A DNA stretch of 64,000 nt from Acidimicrobiaceae bacterium (GTDB lineage Bacteria > Actinomycetota > Acidimicrobiia > Acidimicrobiales > UBA8190), in NCBI GenBank assembly GCA_003151475.1, contig PLXQ01000030.1:1-64000 (forward strand). The letters run 5' to 3'. The position numbers were made by a program, and so were the translations under genes. The notes under the pieces were generated by a model that did not search any database, was not told the origin of the DNA, and saw nothing but the letters and a program-made list of their open reading frames with translations. Positions 16,218-25,920 of this stretch are shown here, piece by piece (positions within the stretch are counted from its first letter, which is position 1; each line of letters begins with the position of its first letter).

Positions 16218-17840
16218 TTACTTCGACTTCAAGGTGACCGAGGCGCTGATGGTCGTACTCTCCGTCGCGCTCCCCGATATGGCCGAAACGGCCAGCAGGA
16301 CGCCGGCGATGCCGGGAACGGCCGGCTGCCCCTTCAAGGTGGGAACGGTGGCGGTGAACTTGGCGCCGTTGCGGTCACACGTCGCCTGCCCGGAGACGAT
16401 GACGCCACCCTGCAGGCCACCGCTGGGCTGCGTCACCTGGACCTGAATTTGCACGGGCAGAGGAGTCGACCGGGCGCAGGAGATCCTGCCGCCGATCTGG
16501 GGCTCGGCCCGGCCCTTCGGCCCCGCCACGATGTGGCCGGTCGGGTCGATGTGCAGCACCAGGTTGAGCGGGGGAAGCGGTTTCACCGACGGATCGAAGG
16601 ACACCGGGGCCACGGCCGCCACGGCGCCGAAGGGGTCGTTCTCGTTGATGGCCCCGATCACACATCCCGGAGCCTGGGCGCAGTCGACCGTCCCGTTGAT
16701 CAGGGTCAGCACCCGGGCCACGCCGACCGTCGTCGTGAACTTCCCCGATCGCTTGGCCTGGACCTGCGAGACGTAGCCGATTCCGCTAGTCGCCACGCAC
16801 TCGGATCCGTCGGTCGACCCGGCGGCGCACTCACTCAGCAGGTAGCTGTCATGGGCCCGGAAGCCCGACCCCGTCACGGTGACGCTCTGGCCGTCGACCA
16901 GACCGGTCGACGGTGAGGCCGTCAGCACCGGAGGGATGATGGCGACGTCGGCGAAGGAGATCGGCGTGCTGGCGACCTGGGACTGATCGACAAAGTTGAA
17001 AGCGACGAGCTCGCAGGCCGACGCTCCGGCGCAGTCGATGGGACCGCTCTGACCGGCGATCACCCGGGTCACCTTGTAGGTGCTCGAGATCGCACCGCTC
17101 GTGTCGGCCGTGGCCGAGGCGAAGGTACTGATGTCGCAGTTGAAGATGTTGGACAGAGACGTCCCGGCGGGGCACTCGGCCAGCAACAAGGGGGCGTCAG
17201 GACCAAAATTCGTCCCGCTGACATTTATCTTCTGACCGTCGAGCAGACCCGTCGAGGGATCAGCCGCCACCGTGGGCGGGATGATGGCCACGTCGGAGAA
17301 GGAGATGGGCGTGCTGGCCGCGATCGTTCCGTCCTGCGGTGCCACGGCGAGGATGCAGGCGCCGGGGGTGGCGCAGTCGATCGGTGTTCCCGACGAGCTC
17401 GGCGTGATCGTCCGCAGCACGGTGTCAGGGGTGGAGAACGATCCGCTGCTGTCGCTCTTCACCACCGAAAAACTGATCCCGATATCGCATCCGGTGATAT
17501 CGGTGGCCCCCGTCTGGCATTCGATGATCCCGAGAAGAGTCTTGGTCGTGAAGTTGTCTCCGGTCACGGCGATCACCTGGCCGTCGAGCAGCCCGCTCGA
17601 GGGGTCGGCCGTCACCGTCGGGCTGCCACTCGGGCTGCTGCTCCGGGTCGCGTTGGAGCTGACGGGGTGGCCCGCCGCCGCCTTGGCCCAGGCACGACGC
17701 AGAAGCGACCGGCCCGCCTCCGATTGGCTCGACGTCGCCCGGCCGGCGCGGGCTCCGCCCGACCGGGCCGAGCTGGCACTGGCCGGCACGATGACAGAGC
17801 ACAGGCACACGACGATGCCGATCATGAACAGTCTTCGCAT
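16218..17840 (-). CDS. Secreted protein with three tandem neocarzinostatin-like domains
   Basis: 540 residues. A signal peptide (hydrophobic MIGIVVCLCSVIVPASA) is followed by a basic/Ser linker to about 73. Three repeats then fall near 74-186, 188-302 and 305-415, each starting with a DPSSGLLDGQ-type strand, carrying two cysteine pairs (an ECQ...GCD-type pair and an IDCATPGACI-type pair) and ending in TPISFSDVAIIPP or similar. This is the layout of neocarzinostatin/macromomycin apoproteins, single-domain Ig-like folds that bind enediynes in streptomycetes. The last 120 residues form a separate beta-rich domain. No enediyne genes are nearby, so a surface or binding role is more likely. Confidence 0.75.
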   Translation of the reverse strand: MRRLFMIGIVVCLCSVIVPASASSARSGGARAGRATSSQSEAGRSLLRRAWAKAAAGHPVSSNATRSSSPSGSPTVTADPSSGLLDGQVIAVTGDNFTTKTLLGIIECQTGATDITGCDIGISFSVVKSDSSGSFSTPDTVLRTITPSSSGTPIDCATPGACILAVAPQDGTIAASTPISFSDVAIIPPTVAADPSTGLLDGQKINVSGTNFGPDAPLLLAECPAGTSLSNIFNCDISTFASATADTSGAISSTYKVTRVIAGQSGPIDCAGASACELVAFNFVDQSQVASTPISFADVAIIPPVLTASPSTGLVDGQSVTVTGSGFRAHDSYLLSECAAGSTDGSECVATSGIGYVSQVQAKRSGKFTTTVGVARVLTLINGTVDCAQAPGCVIGAINENDPFGAVAAVAPVSFDPSVKPLPPLNLVLHIDPTGHIVAGPKGRAEPQIGGRISCARSTPLPVQIQVQVTQPSGGLQGGVIVSGQATCDRNGAKFTATVPTLKGQPAVPGIAGVLLAVSAISGSATESTTISASVTLKSK

Positions 17841-17983
17841 GACGCCCCCCCAGGTCCCCCAAAAATTCTACTTCACCTGAGCGAACTAACCCCTGGCCGC
17901 GCCTTCTTCTCCCATCACCGTCCTCACTCCCACCACAGCCCGCACTCCCATCACAGTGCCCGCCCGATAGCCGGGCCACCCTC

Positions 17984-18970
17984 TTACTTGAGAGCGACAG
18001 GATTCACCGGAGAGCCGAGCGCGTTGGTCAACGGCAACGGCGTGGCGTCGAGCAGGAAGGTGTAGACCCCGTCGTCGGCGCAGTCGGCGGCCAGGGGGTC
18101 GAGCAGCCAGTTCTGCCCCTGGGTCATCCCCATCTCCACGATATGCAGCAGATGCACGGGCAGGTAGATCTCCTCGTCCTCACACGGCAACACCTCGAGC
18201 GACAGCGTGTCGGTGGCCACGGCGGCCACGTCCCGGCTGTGGAACCACTCGGCCGTGGCCATGGAGAGCCCCGGCGCAAAGCCCATATAGGTCAGCACGT
18301 CGTTGAAGGTCAGCATGTTGGCGTGGGGCACCGTCGCCCCCCCGTCGGGGAACCGGCTCGGCAGCTTCAGCCGTGCCATCTGCCCCGTCCGTACGAGGAT
18401 GATGTCGCCCGTCTCGATCCGCACCCCGCCGAACTCACAGGCGGCGTCGAGATCGGCCGGCTGTATGGCGTAGCCGCCGTCGAGCACCTCCACCCCCTTG
18501 GCCCGGGCCACGTCGAGCAGCACCCCCCGGCCCAGCAAGGAGTCGACCAGATGGATCCCGCACTTGCTCGCCCCGGCCGTCGTCACCGACGACTGCGGGT
18601 ACCCGTTGTAGATCTTCCCCCCGTAGCTCACATGGGCGAGCCCGTCCCAGTGCGTCGCGCACTGAAGCGGCATCGTCACCACGTCCTCGTTGGAGCAGAT
18701 CCACTCGGGGTCATCGGACAGCGCCACGTTGATGTAGGACATCGTCCGGATGGGATTGAACCGCCCCGGCACGATCCCCTTCTGGATCCCTTCCGCCTCG
18801 CTCATCGCCAGCCCGAGGGGGAAGGCCTTCCCCGTGCTCACGCACCGCGCCGCGCGTTTGCGGACCTCGTCGGTGATCAGGTTCAGCGTCCCCAGCTGGT
18901 CGTCCGGCCCCCACCGCCCCCAGTTGTTCACCTTGGAGGCAATGGCTGCGAACTTCTCGGGAACTCCCAT
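17984..18970 (-). CDS. Cyclase-family metal-dependent hydrolase (kynurenine formamidase-like fold)
   Basis: 328 residues from the ATG at 18970. The Pfam cyclase family signature is present: CATHWDGLAHV with spaced His/Asp metal ligands, then GRGVLLDVARAKGV and a GDIILVRTGQMA strand. Members hydrolyse amides or lactones, for example kynurenine formamidase, or act on polyketide or alicyclic ring compounds. The N-terminal NNWGRWGPDDQLGTLNLIT segment is typical of the longer actinobacterial branch. It stands alone and divergent from the secreted-protein genes at 19123. The substrate is not predictable. Confidence 0.88.
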   Translation of the reverse strand: MGVPEKFAAIASKVNNWGRWGPDDQLGTLNLITDEVRKRAARCVSTGKAFPLGLAMSEAEGIQKGIVPGRFNPIRTMSYINVALSDDPEWICSNEDVVTMPLQCATHWDGLAHVSYGGKIYNGYPQSSVTTAGASKCGIHLVDSLLGRGVLLDVARAKGVEVLDGGYAIQPADLDAACEFGGVRIETGDIILVRTGQMARLKLPSRFPDGGATVPHANMLTFNDVLTYMGFAPGLSMATAEWFHSRDVAAVATDTLSLEVLPCEDEEIYLPVHLLHIVEMGMTQGQNWLLDPLAADCADDGVYTFLLDATPLPLTNALGSPVNPVALK

Positions 18971-19122
18971 AGTCGCGGCACGATACTCAATCACTACTCG
19001 CCATCAACACCGTTGTGGTGGCTCGAACACTCAACGTAGGATTGTTCCGGGATTCAGAGGCGGATCCGGCGAGACGCTTTCGGCCTGCGCCGCTGCCTCT
19101 GCTAGGTCTGGGGGGGCCGATA

Positions 19123-20610
19123 GTGCGCCGACTGGCGAGAGTCACGAGTGTCTTTGTTCTCTGCCTGAGCGCGGCGGTCCTCACCACGGCCGCCTCGGCC
19201 GCGTCGGCGTCGATCGCCGCGGCGTCGAGCGCTAGGTCCACGCACACGAAAGTGAAGGTGGCCAGGGTCAAGCCCGGCAGCACCTGGACGCTCAAGATCG
19301 GAAGCACCTGCGAAAGCGACTCCTTCGCCGGCCGCCACAAGTTTTCCGACGTCGCCGTGAAGGGTGATACCGGCACCTACAAGGGCCGGGGCACTCTCAC
19401 CATGACCTGGAAGACAGGCTCCTCCACCGGCGCCGTCTTCAAGGGCACCTTCGTGACGGCCAACGACAATTACATCGGTCCCTACGTGGACGGCGGCCAG
19501 AGCCAGTCTGCCATCCTCGTTCGCGCCGCCGCCTCCGGCTGCGACGTCCTCACCACGGCACCGGAGAGCAACTCCATCGTCCTCGGGAGCTCCGACATCG
19601 ACACCGCCACGGTGGGCGGCCAGGGCACGGTCACCCCGACGGGGACGATCCATTTCTATGTCTGTTCCGGAAACACCAACCCGTGCACCACAGGCTCCGC
19701 CGTCGACGACCTGGGTACCGTGGCCCTGGCCGGCTCGGGCAGCAGCGCCAACGCCCTCAGCCCCCCCTACGCCCCGACGACCACCGGCAGCTACTGCTTC
19801 TTGGGCGTCTACTCGGGCGACGGCCACTACGCCTCCCTCTCCGACGGGTCGACGACCGACGAGTGCTTCACCGTCACCCCCCCACTCCCCGGTCTCGTGA
19901 CCCATCCGGCGAGCTCGTCCATCTCTCTCGGCTCGGCCGACTCCGATACGGCCACCGTCACCGGGACGGGCGGGGTCACCCCGACGGGGACCGTCCACTT
20001 CTACGAGTGCAAGGGCAACGCAAACCCCTGCACCACCAGCCGGGCCGCCAACGGGGGGACGGACCTCGGCTCCGTCGCCCTCACCGGGTCGGGTACCCCC
20101 GCCACGGCCACGGCCACCAGCACCTCCTTCACCGCTCCGTCCTCCGGCACCTACTGCTTCCTCGGCGTCTATTCCGGGGACACCAACTACGGATCGACAT
20201 CCGACGGGTCGACCACCGACGAGTGCTTCACCGTCACCGCCAGCACTCTGGGCATCACGACCAAGCCGGCCCGCAACCCGAGCCCCAAGGGCCAGCCCAA
20301 CAACGACGTCGCCACGGTGACGGGGGCGAACGGCGTCACGCCCACGGGGACGGTGACCTTCTATATCTGCGGGCCCGAATCCACGGTCGCCTTCGTCCCG
20401 TGCACGGCGGCGGCCGGCACCGAGGTGGGCTCCCCCGTCACCGTCTCCGGTACGGGCAACACCGCCACGGCCACGAGCGGACCCTTCACCCCGACCACGG
20501 GCGAGGTGGACTACTGCTTCTTCGCCGTCTATTCCGGTGACGGCACCTACCCCTCCGCGTCGGACGGCTCGACCACCGACGAGTGCTTCCTCGCCAACAC
20601 CCCACCGTGA
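19123..20610 (+). CDS. Secreted Ig-like repeat protein, paralogue 1
   Basis: 495 residues from a GTG at 19123 with GGGGGG upstream. A Sec signal (VFVLCLSAAVLTTAASAASA) leads into an N-terminal domain shared with the next two genes (GTYKGRGTLTMTWKTGSSTG, then a VFKGTF strand). Three Big_3_5-type Ig-like repeats follow, each with GVTPTGTVHFYEC-like and YCFLGVYSGD-like strands and paired cysteines. There is no membrane anchor or sortase motif at the end, so it is likely exported. GTGA overlap and 20-base spacing link it to the next gene. Confidence 0.8.
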   Translation: MRRLARVTSVFVLCLSAAVLTTAASAASASIAAASSARSTHTKVKVARVKPGSTWTLKIGSTCESDSFAGRHKFSDVAVKGDTGTYKGRGTLTMTWKTGSSTGAVFKGTFVTANDNYIGPYVDGGQSQSAILVRAAASGCDVLTTAPESNSIVLGSSDIDTATVGGQGTVTPTGTIHFYVCSGNTNPCTTGSAVDDLGTVALAGSGSSANALSPPYAPTTTGSYCFLGVYSGDGHYASLSDGSTTDECFTVTPPLPGLVTHPASSSISLGSADSDTATVTGTGGVTPTGTVHFYECKGNANPCTTSRAANGGTDLGSVALTGSGTPATATATSTSFTAPSSGTYCFLGVYSGDTNYGSTSDGSTTDECFTVTASTLGITTKPARNPSPKGQPNNDVATVTGANGVTPTGTVTFYICGPESTVAFVPCTAAAGTEVGSPVTVSGTGNTATATSGPFTPTTGEVDYCFFAVYSGDGTYPSASDGSTTDECFLANTPP

Positions 20611-20630
20611 CTGTCCGGGGGTTTCCGACG

Positions 20631-22886
20631 ATGCGCCGCTGGGCGGCGGCCGCACTGCCGGTGACGGTGCTGGCGGCATTGCTGGTGACGACCGCGGCCT
20701 CCACCAGCGCGGGAGCGTCGGACTCCCCGGCGCCGCAGGCTGTTCATCTCCGCGGACAGATCGGGATCTTCGACGACGGCACCTTCTGTGAGACCGACAC
20801 CTTCGCCCCCGACGGCACGTTCTCCGGGACCACCGACGACAGCGCTCCGGTGGGGGGCAACTACACCGAGACCGCCGCCAAAGGTCGTGGCCGGCAACAT
20901 CTGACGATGACCTGGACGACGGGCCTGGCCGCCGGCGCCGTCTTCCAAGGCCGCTTCCACAAGGAGGCCAGGCCGAGGCAGTACGCGGGCAGCTATTCGC
21001 ACGCCGGGTCGTCTGTGGTCGCCACCCTTGGTCCAACCTCCGGCCGGGGTTGCCCCACGGCCACGGCCGCACCCGGGAGCGCCACCATCGTCCTCGGGAC
21101 CTCCGACGCCGACACCGTCACCGTGACCGGCACCGGGGGCGTGACCCCGACCGGCGTCGTCAATTTCTCCGTCTGCCCGGGCGACGCCGTGCCCTGCGAC
21201 CCGAACTCGGCCTCGGCGGTGTCGCTCGGCTCCCCGGCGGTGGCCGGATCGGGCGACACGGCCGCCGCCACCAGCCCTGCCTTCACCCCGAAATCCCCCG
21301 GCACCTACTGCTTCTGGGCCGACTACACGGGCAGCGCCGAGTACCTGTCGCTCGTCGAGGCCTCCACCACTGACCAGTGCTTCACCGTCAGCCCGGCCCC
21401 CCCACCCGGGCCGCCCATCGGCATCGTCGCTCTCAACAAGGTGAGCCCGCACGAGATCCTGGGCGGTGGCACCGGGCAGTTCGTCGTCGCCGGGGACATC
21501 TTCTTGAACACCGATGTGAGCCACCAGCAGTGGACGGGGTCGGCCGTCGACCCGACCACACAGGTCTCCTGGGCCTGGGACGACGCCATCGACGCCAAGA
21601 CGGGCAGCAACCTCTACGTCTACGGCACCATCCACAGCAACAACGGCACCGACAACGGCCGGTCGCTGTGGCCGCTCGACACCTGCTTCCAGCCCAACAT
21701 CCTGGGCGACGGCAATCCCGCCACCCCGAGCCCGACCTATCAGCCCGGTGACCCGGCCACCCAATCGCCCGCTGTCCAGATGAACTGCCAAGAGCACAGC
21801 GCATCGGTGAACGTCGACTACGACAACATCGACCCCACCAACACCCAGATCAACGACCCGCTGTCGTCCACCGGTGCGCCGCCGAACCCGCTGAGCGCAA
21901 GCACCGACATCGCCTGCCCCGGAAGCACGTTGCAAACCGACCCGCCCATGACGGTCGACTCCAACGGTGTCACACAGCTCACGCCGGGCGAATACACCAA
22001 CCCGGTCGAGATCTCCGCTTCGGCCAACTTCCAGGACTGTCCCGGTGGCGGCGTCGGCATCTACCGGTTCGACCAGGGTCTGTGGATCAACCCACAGGGC
22101 TCGACCGACACGGTGACGGGTTCCAACGTCGTCATCGCCACCGAAAACCCCTACCCGGTGGCCGGCAACGTGCCGGGCTCAATGGTGGACGGAGCCTTCG
22201 TGGCCAGTGGCACCGGTAACGGTGCCCCGTGCCTGCCCTCCACCACGATGACGAGCGGCCCCAGCGGGAACGGCACCCCCATGCACGAAACGTCGGGGAA
22301 TGTCTGCGGCGGAACGAGTCCGGCCGCGAACGGGGTCATCGGGTACAGCGACTCGACCTTTACGGCCGACCCGGCCGAGACCGGGACGGGGACCAACTTC
22401 TCGACCATCATCGGCGGCGTGGCGGGCACCTCGGTCACCCTGACGGGGCCGACGAGCGGACCGTACGGGGGCACCGACGGCAATCCCGGTCTGGTGCTCT
22501 ACCAGGATCCCAACACCCAGGCCAACGACGGCTTCGACGCCGAGGCCGATGATGGAGCGGCCATCACCATCAACGGCGTCGTCTACAACGCCTCGTTGTC
22601 GAACTATGGGGCGAACGCCCCCCTCGACTACTGGGACGGCACCGGTGGCGCCATCCCCTTCTTCGCCGGCGGTTCCCTACAGGCCGGCTTCGGCACCGGG
22701 TGGTCGGACGGACCGGCCCAGTCCTCCGGGTCGGTCACCGTGCGCGGGACCACCATCGTCGACGACTACAACACCGACGGCGCCACCGCCATGACAATCA
22801 TCGGCGAGCCGTACTCCTACTCGGGCGGCACCACGTCATCGAGCAGGCGGCGCGGCCCGTTGTGGCGAGTTCGACGCCTTCGGTAG
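20631..22886 (+). CDS. Secreted Ig-like protein, paralogue 2, with large C-terminal domain
   Basis: 751 residues from the ATG at 20631 (GGGGG nine bases upstream; a GTG at 20607 overlapping the previous stop is an alternative). A signal peptide is followed by the same N-terminal domain as its neighbours (RQHLTMTWTTGLAAG) and one Ig-like repeat ending STTDQCFTV. Then comes a ~470-residue region unlike the other two (SWAWDDAIDAKTGSNLYVY, PGEYTNPVEISASANFQDC), which I do not recognise. The C-terminus turns abruptly basic (SSSRRRGPLWRVRRLR), so a frameshift near the end is possible. Confidence 0.72.
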   Translation: MRRWAAAALPVTVLAALLVTTAASTSAGASDSPAPQAVHLRGQIGIFDDGTFCETDTFAPDGTFSGTTDDSAPVGGNYTETAAKGRGRQHLTMTWTTGLAAGAVFQGRFHKEARPRQYAGSYSHAGSSVVATLGPTSGRGCPTATAAPGSATIVLGTSDADTVTVTGTGGVTPTGVVNFSVCPGDAVPCDPNSASAVSLGSPAVAGSGDTAAATSPAFTPKSPGTYCFWADYTGSAEYLSLVEASTTDQCFTVSPAPPPGPPIGIVALNKVSPHEILGGGTGQFVVAGDIFLNTDVSHQQWTGSAVDPTTQVSWAWDDAIDAKTGSNLYVYGTIHSNNGTDNGRSLWPLDTCFQPNILGDGNPATPSPTYQPGDPATQSPAVQMNCQEHSASVNVDYDNIDPTNTQINDPLSSTGAPPNPLSASTDIACPGSTLQTDPPMTVDSNGVTQLTPGEYTNPVEISASANFQDCPGGGVGIYRFDQGLWINPQGSTDTVTGSNVVIATENPYPVAGNVPGSMVDGAFVASGTGNGAPCLPSTTMTSGPSGNGTPMHETSGNVCGGTSPAANGVIGYSDSTFTADPAETGTGTNFSTIIGGVAGTSVTLTGPTSGPYGGTDGNPGLVLYQDPNTQANDGFDAEADDGAAITINGVVYNASLSNYGANAPLDYWDGTGGAIPFFAGGSLQAGFGTGWSDGPAQSSGSVTVRGTTIVDDYNTDGATAMTIIGEPYSYSGGTTSSSRRRGPLWRVRRLR

Positions 22887-22947
22887 GATTGTGCTGGGGA
22901 TAAGCGGGAAAATTGTCCCGGCCCACCTGGCAATTCCGGGGGCCGCG

Positions 22948-24186
22948 ATGCGTCGATCGGCGGTGCTGACGTCAGTTTGTGCCGTGCTCATCACCACGGC
23001 GACCGTGGTCGCGCCCGCCTCCGCATCGGTGATCGCGGCGCAAACCCGCGTCGGACCGGGCACCACCTGGACCCTCGAGATTGTCGGGATGATGTGCCAA
23101 AACGAAGCCTTCTCGCGCAATCACACCTTCACCTCCCTCGACGCCTCGGGCGATGTCGGGACGTATCGGAAGGCCGACCCGCTTACGATGACCTGGACCT
23201 CGGGCCCCGCCGCCGGGGACGTCCTGAAGGCCCGTTTCCGAATGACCGACTCCCACTACGTGGGCCGTTTCTTCTTCAGCCAGGCCAGCATCCCCGCCCT
23301 CCTCGTCCCGGCCGGCACCGTCGCCTGTTCCACCGTTTCCTCGGCTCCGACCCGCTCCTTCATCGTCCTCGACCAGTCCGACACCGATGTCGCCACGGTG
23401 CAAGCACTGGGCGGACAACCCACCGGCACCGTCTCCTTCTCCGTCTGCGGACCCGACGCCACCGCCGCCCCCTGCACGCCGGCCGCCGGCACCGCGCTCG
23501 GTTCCCCGGTCGCCCTGGCCGGCGCCATCGTCTCCCCCGAGGGAGTCTGGACGGCCACCGCCACCAGCGCCGCCTTCAGCCCGTCGGCCACCGGCACCTA
23601 CTGCTTCGTGGCCGTCTACTCCGGCGACTCCCACTACCCGTCGCGCTCCGACGGCTCACCGGCCGACGAATGCGTCACCGTCACCGCCGCCCTCATGACT
23701 CCGACCATCACGACGACCGCGCTCGGCTCCTCCATCGCCCTCGGTGAATCCGCCGCCGACAAGGCCATCGTCACCGGAGTGCCCGGCGCCGTGGCGCCGT
23801 CGGGGACCGTCACCTTCTCGGTCTGCGGTCCGGAAACCTCCGTGGACTGCACCACCGGCCGTCAGGTCGGCTCTCCGGTCGTCCTGAGCTTCGTGTCGGG
23901 CGCCTCCTCGGGGGCGATGAGCGCCTCATTCGAACCGCCGGAGGCCGGCACCTATTGCTTCTCGGCCGTCTACTCGGGCGACGACAACTATGCCGCCATC
24001 TCCGACGACAGCTCTCTTCCGGCCGAGTGCTTCACCGTGACCGCCGCGTCCGGAGCGACGGGCGCGCCTCGGCCGTCGACCGCGCCTCTTCCACTGCCAT
24101 CACCGACGCCACCGGGGCACCGCGGCCCACCCCGCGGCGTCAGCCGATGCCGGGACGGACGACGTGGCCGGGAAGGTTCTCCGTGA
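22948..24186 (+). CDS. Secreted Ig-like repeat protein, paralogue 3
   Basis: 412 residues from the ATG at 22948. Signal peptide (SVCAVLITTATVVAPASA), then the shared N-terminal domain with WTLEIVGMMCQNEAF and DPLTMTWTSGPAAGDV. Two Ig-like repeats follow, each with a TVSFSVCGPDAT-like strand and a YCFVAVYSGDSHY-like strand. The final ~25 residues (GHRGPPRGVSRCRDGRRG) are encoded opposite the end of the convergent deacylase gene and look non-native; the overlap is 47 bases. The original C-terminus may have been lost or replaced. Confidence 0.75.
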   Translation: MRRSAVLTSVCAVLITTATVVAPASASVIAAQTRVGPGTTWTLEIVGMMCQNEAFSRNHTFTSLDASGDVGTYRKADPLTMTWTSGPAAGDVLKARFRMTDSHYVGRFFFSQASIPALLVPAGTVACSTVSSAPTRSFIVLDQSDTDVATVQALGGQPTGTVSFSVCGPDATAAPCTPAAGTALGSPVALAGAIVSPEGVWTATATSAAFSPSATGTYCFVAVYSGDSHYPSRSDGSPADECVTVTAALMTPTITTTALGSSIALGESAADKAIVTGVPGAVAPSGTVTFSVCGPETSVDCTTGRQVGSPVVLSFVSGASSGAMSASFEPPEAGTYCFSAVYSGDDNYAAISDDSSLPAECFTVTAASGATGAPRPSTAPLPLPSPTPPGHRGPPRGVSRCRDGRRGREGSP

Positions 24187-25873
24187 GGACCTCGCCGTCT
24201 TTCACGATGGGGACGCCGTTCACGATGGTCCAGTAGATGCCGCGGGGCCGCGCCGAATAGCGGGCCTCGCCGCCGGGGAAGTCGCGGACCTGCTTCTTCG
24301 AGTCGAGCTCGATGGTGTCGGGATCGAAGATGAAGGCGTCGGCGTAGTAGCCGGGAAGCAACATGCCCCGGGACTCGAAGCCGAGCAGTGATGCCGGCAC
24401 CTGGGTGAGCTGGCGGATGCCTTCTTCCAAGGACCAGAGCTTGCGGTCGCGGACCCAGAAGGCGAGGAAGGCGGTCGACCAGTCCGAGCCGTCGTCGCGG
24501 TCGAGATGGGCCCCGCCGTCGGAGACGCCGATGATCATGGCCGGGTGCTTCTGGCCGGCGGCCACCGACTCCTCCCAGGCCCGGGACTTGTTGACATAGC
24601 GGAAGGTGGTCTCGAGGCCCTCGTCGATGGCCAGGTCGAGAAAGGCGTCGGCCGGCTCCACCCCGAGCTCGGTGGCGATGTCGGCGATGGTCCGCTTCAC
24701 GAACTTCTCGTTCGCCGGCTTCACCACCTCGTCGACCTCGACCACCTTCCAGCGCGGCGGCGGCAGGGTCGAGCCCTTGGCCCCGTCGGTGTTCGGGTGG
24801 TCGACGGCATGGCGCATCTCGTCGCGCCGGCCCGGCTCGGCCAGCAGCGCCAGCTTCTCGGCCACCGAGAGGCCGGGCCCGACGATCCGGTGGAAGGCGG
24901 GGACGCCCTCGTAGAGGTTCGTGCCCGTCGAGACCTTGAAGTCGCGGTCGAAGGGGTGGTTGCGCAGCAGCGAGAAGATGCCGATCCCCTCGTGTCCGAT
25001 CTGGTCGATCCAGGCGGCCACCTCGTCCCAACCGGCCCCGGGGACGTCGACCTTGGAACGGCCCCCGAGTCCCTGGAGGATGATGGGCAGCCGCGAGGCC
25101 CGGCCCAGCCGCTCGAGCAGGTCGCGGTCGGCCTGGTCGAGGCCGCCGATGGCCGAACGGTGGAGGTAGGAGATCGATCCCCCCCGGTGGTGACCGGCTT
25201 CGCCCACCAGCACCTCGAGCTCGGCCAGGGAAGAGAAGCGCGACGGGATGGGCTTGTCCTCCCCGTCGAGCTGGGTCGGTCCGTGGGACGAGGAAAAGCC
25301 GGCCGCCCCCGCCTCCATGGCCTCGGCCACCACCCGGCGCATCTGCTCGACCTCGTCGTCGGTGGCTTCGCGCTCGGAGCCGGCCTCGCCCATCACGGTG
25401 CGCCGGATGGCGGAGTGACCGACGTAGCAGGCCATGTTCACGCCCAGCTTTCCCGTCCGGCGCTCCAGGTACTCGGGGAAGGACTCGAAGTCCCAGTTGA
25501 CGGCCGACAGCGCCACCGGCGACATCCCCTCGACCTTGGCGAACATCCGGGTCAGGTAGTCGCGTTGGTCAGGACGGTTGGGTGCCACGGAGAAGCCGCA
25601 GTTGCCGGCGAGCACGGTGGTCACCCCGTGGTAGCAGGACGACGTGGCGTGGGGCTCGAAGGTGAGCTGGGGGTCGTAGTGGGTGTGGGCGTCGACGATG
25701 CCGGGCGCCACGTGGAGACCGTCGGCGTCGATCACCGTCTCGGCATCGTCGGGGTTCACGAAACCGATCTTGGCCACCCTGCCGTCTTTCACCGCGATGT
25801 CGCCACGGCGCCGGGCGAGTCCCGTCCCGTCGACGACGATGCCGCCCATGATGGCCAGGTCGTAGGTGCTCAC
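24140..25873 (-). CDS. N-acyl-D-amino-acid deacylase family amidohydrolase
   Basis: 577 residues from a GTG at 25873 with AGGGGAG upstream. Metal-dependent TIM-barrel hydrolase: an N-terminal small beta domain, the metal site DAHTHYDPQ, a GNCGFSVAPN loop, and a C-terminal SDGGAHLDRDDGSDW. This branch is common in actinobacterial catabolic loci and often annotated D-aminoacylase, though the true substrate is usually unknown. It follows the aldehyde dehydrogenase by 47 bases on the same strand and is probably in its operon. The apparent 1022-codon frame upstream is an artefact across the dehydrogenase gene. Confidence 0.9.
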   Translation of the reverse strand: MSTYDLAIMGGIVVDGTGLARRRGDIAVKDGRVAKIGFVNPDDAETVIDADGLHVAPGIVDAHTHYDPQLTFEPHATSSCYHGVTTVLAGNCGFSVAPNRPDQRDYLTRMFAKVEGMSPVALSAVNWDFESFPEYLERRTGKLGVNMACYVGHSAIRRTVMGEAGSEREATDDEVEQMRRVVAEAMEAGAAGFSSSHGPTQLDGEDKPIPSRFSSLAELEVLVGEAGHHRGGSISYLHRSAIGGLDQADRDLLERLGRASRLPIILQGLGGRSKVDVPGAGWDEVAAWIDQIGHEGIGIFSLLRNHPFDRDFKVSTGTNLYEGVPAFHRIVGPGLSVAEKLALLAEPGRRDEMRHAVDHPNTDGAKGSTLPPPRWKVVEVDEVVKPANEKFVKRTIADIATELGVEPADAFLDLAIDEGLETTFRYVNKSRAWEESVAAGQKHPAMIIGVSDGGAHLDRDDGSDWSTAFLAFWVRDRKLWSLEEGIRQLTQVPASLLGFESRGMLLPGYYADAFIFDPDTIELDSKKQVRDFPGGEARYSARPRGIYWTIVNGVPIVKDGEVLTENLPGHVVRPGIG

Positions 25874-25882
25874 GTCACTCCC

Positions 25883-25920
25883 CTGTTCTGTACATGCCGG
25901 CCTGTTCGGTACATGCCGGC
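25883..25920. repeat. Two 19-base tandem copies between the deacylase and the aldehyde dehydrogenase
   Basis: CTGTTCTGTACATGCCGGC at 25883-25901 and CTGTTCGGTACATGCCGGC at 25902-25920, one base different. They fill the spacer just before the deacylase ribosome-binding site. Confidence 0.9.

Noticed and set aside
18143..19039. 298-codon rightward frame opposite the cyclase-family gene
   Set aside because: Antisense to a clear cyclase-family protein and made of His/Arg/Gly-rich nonsense.
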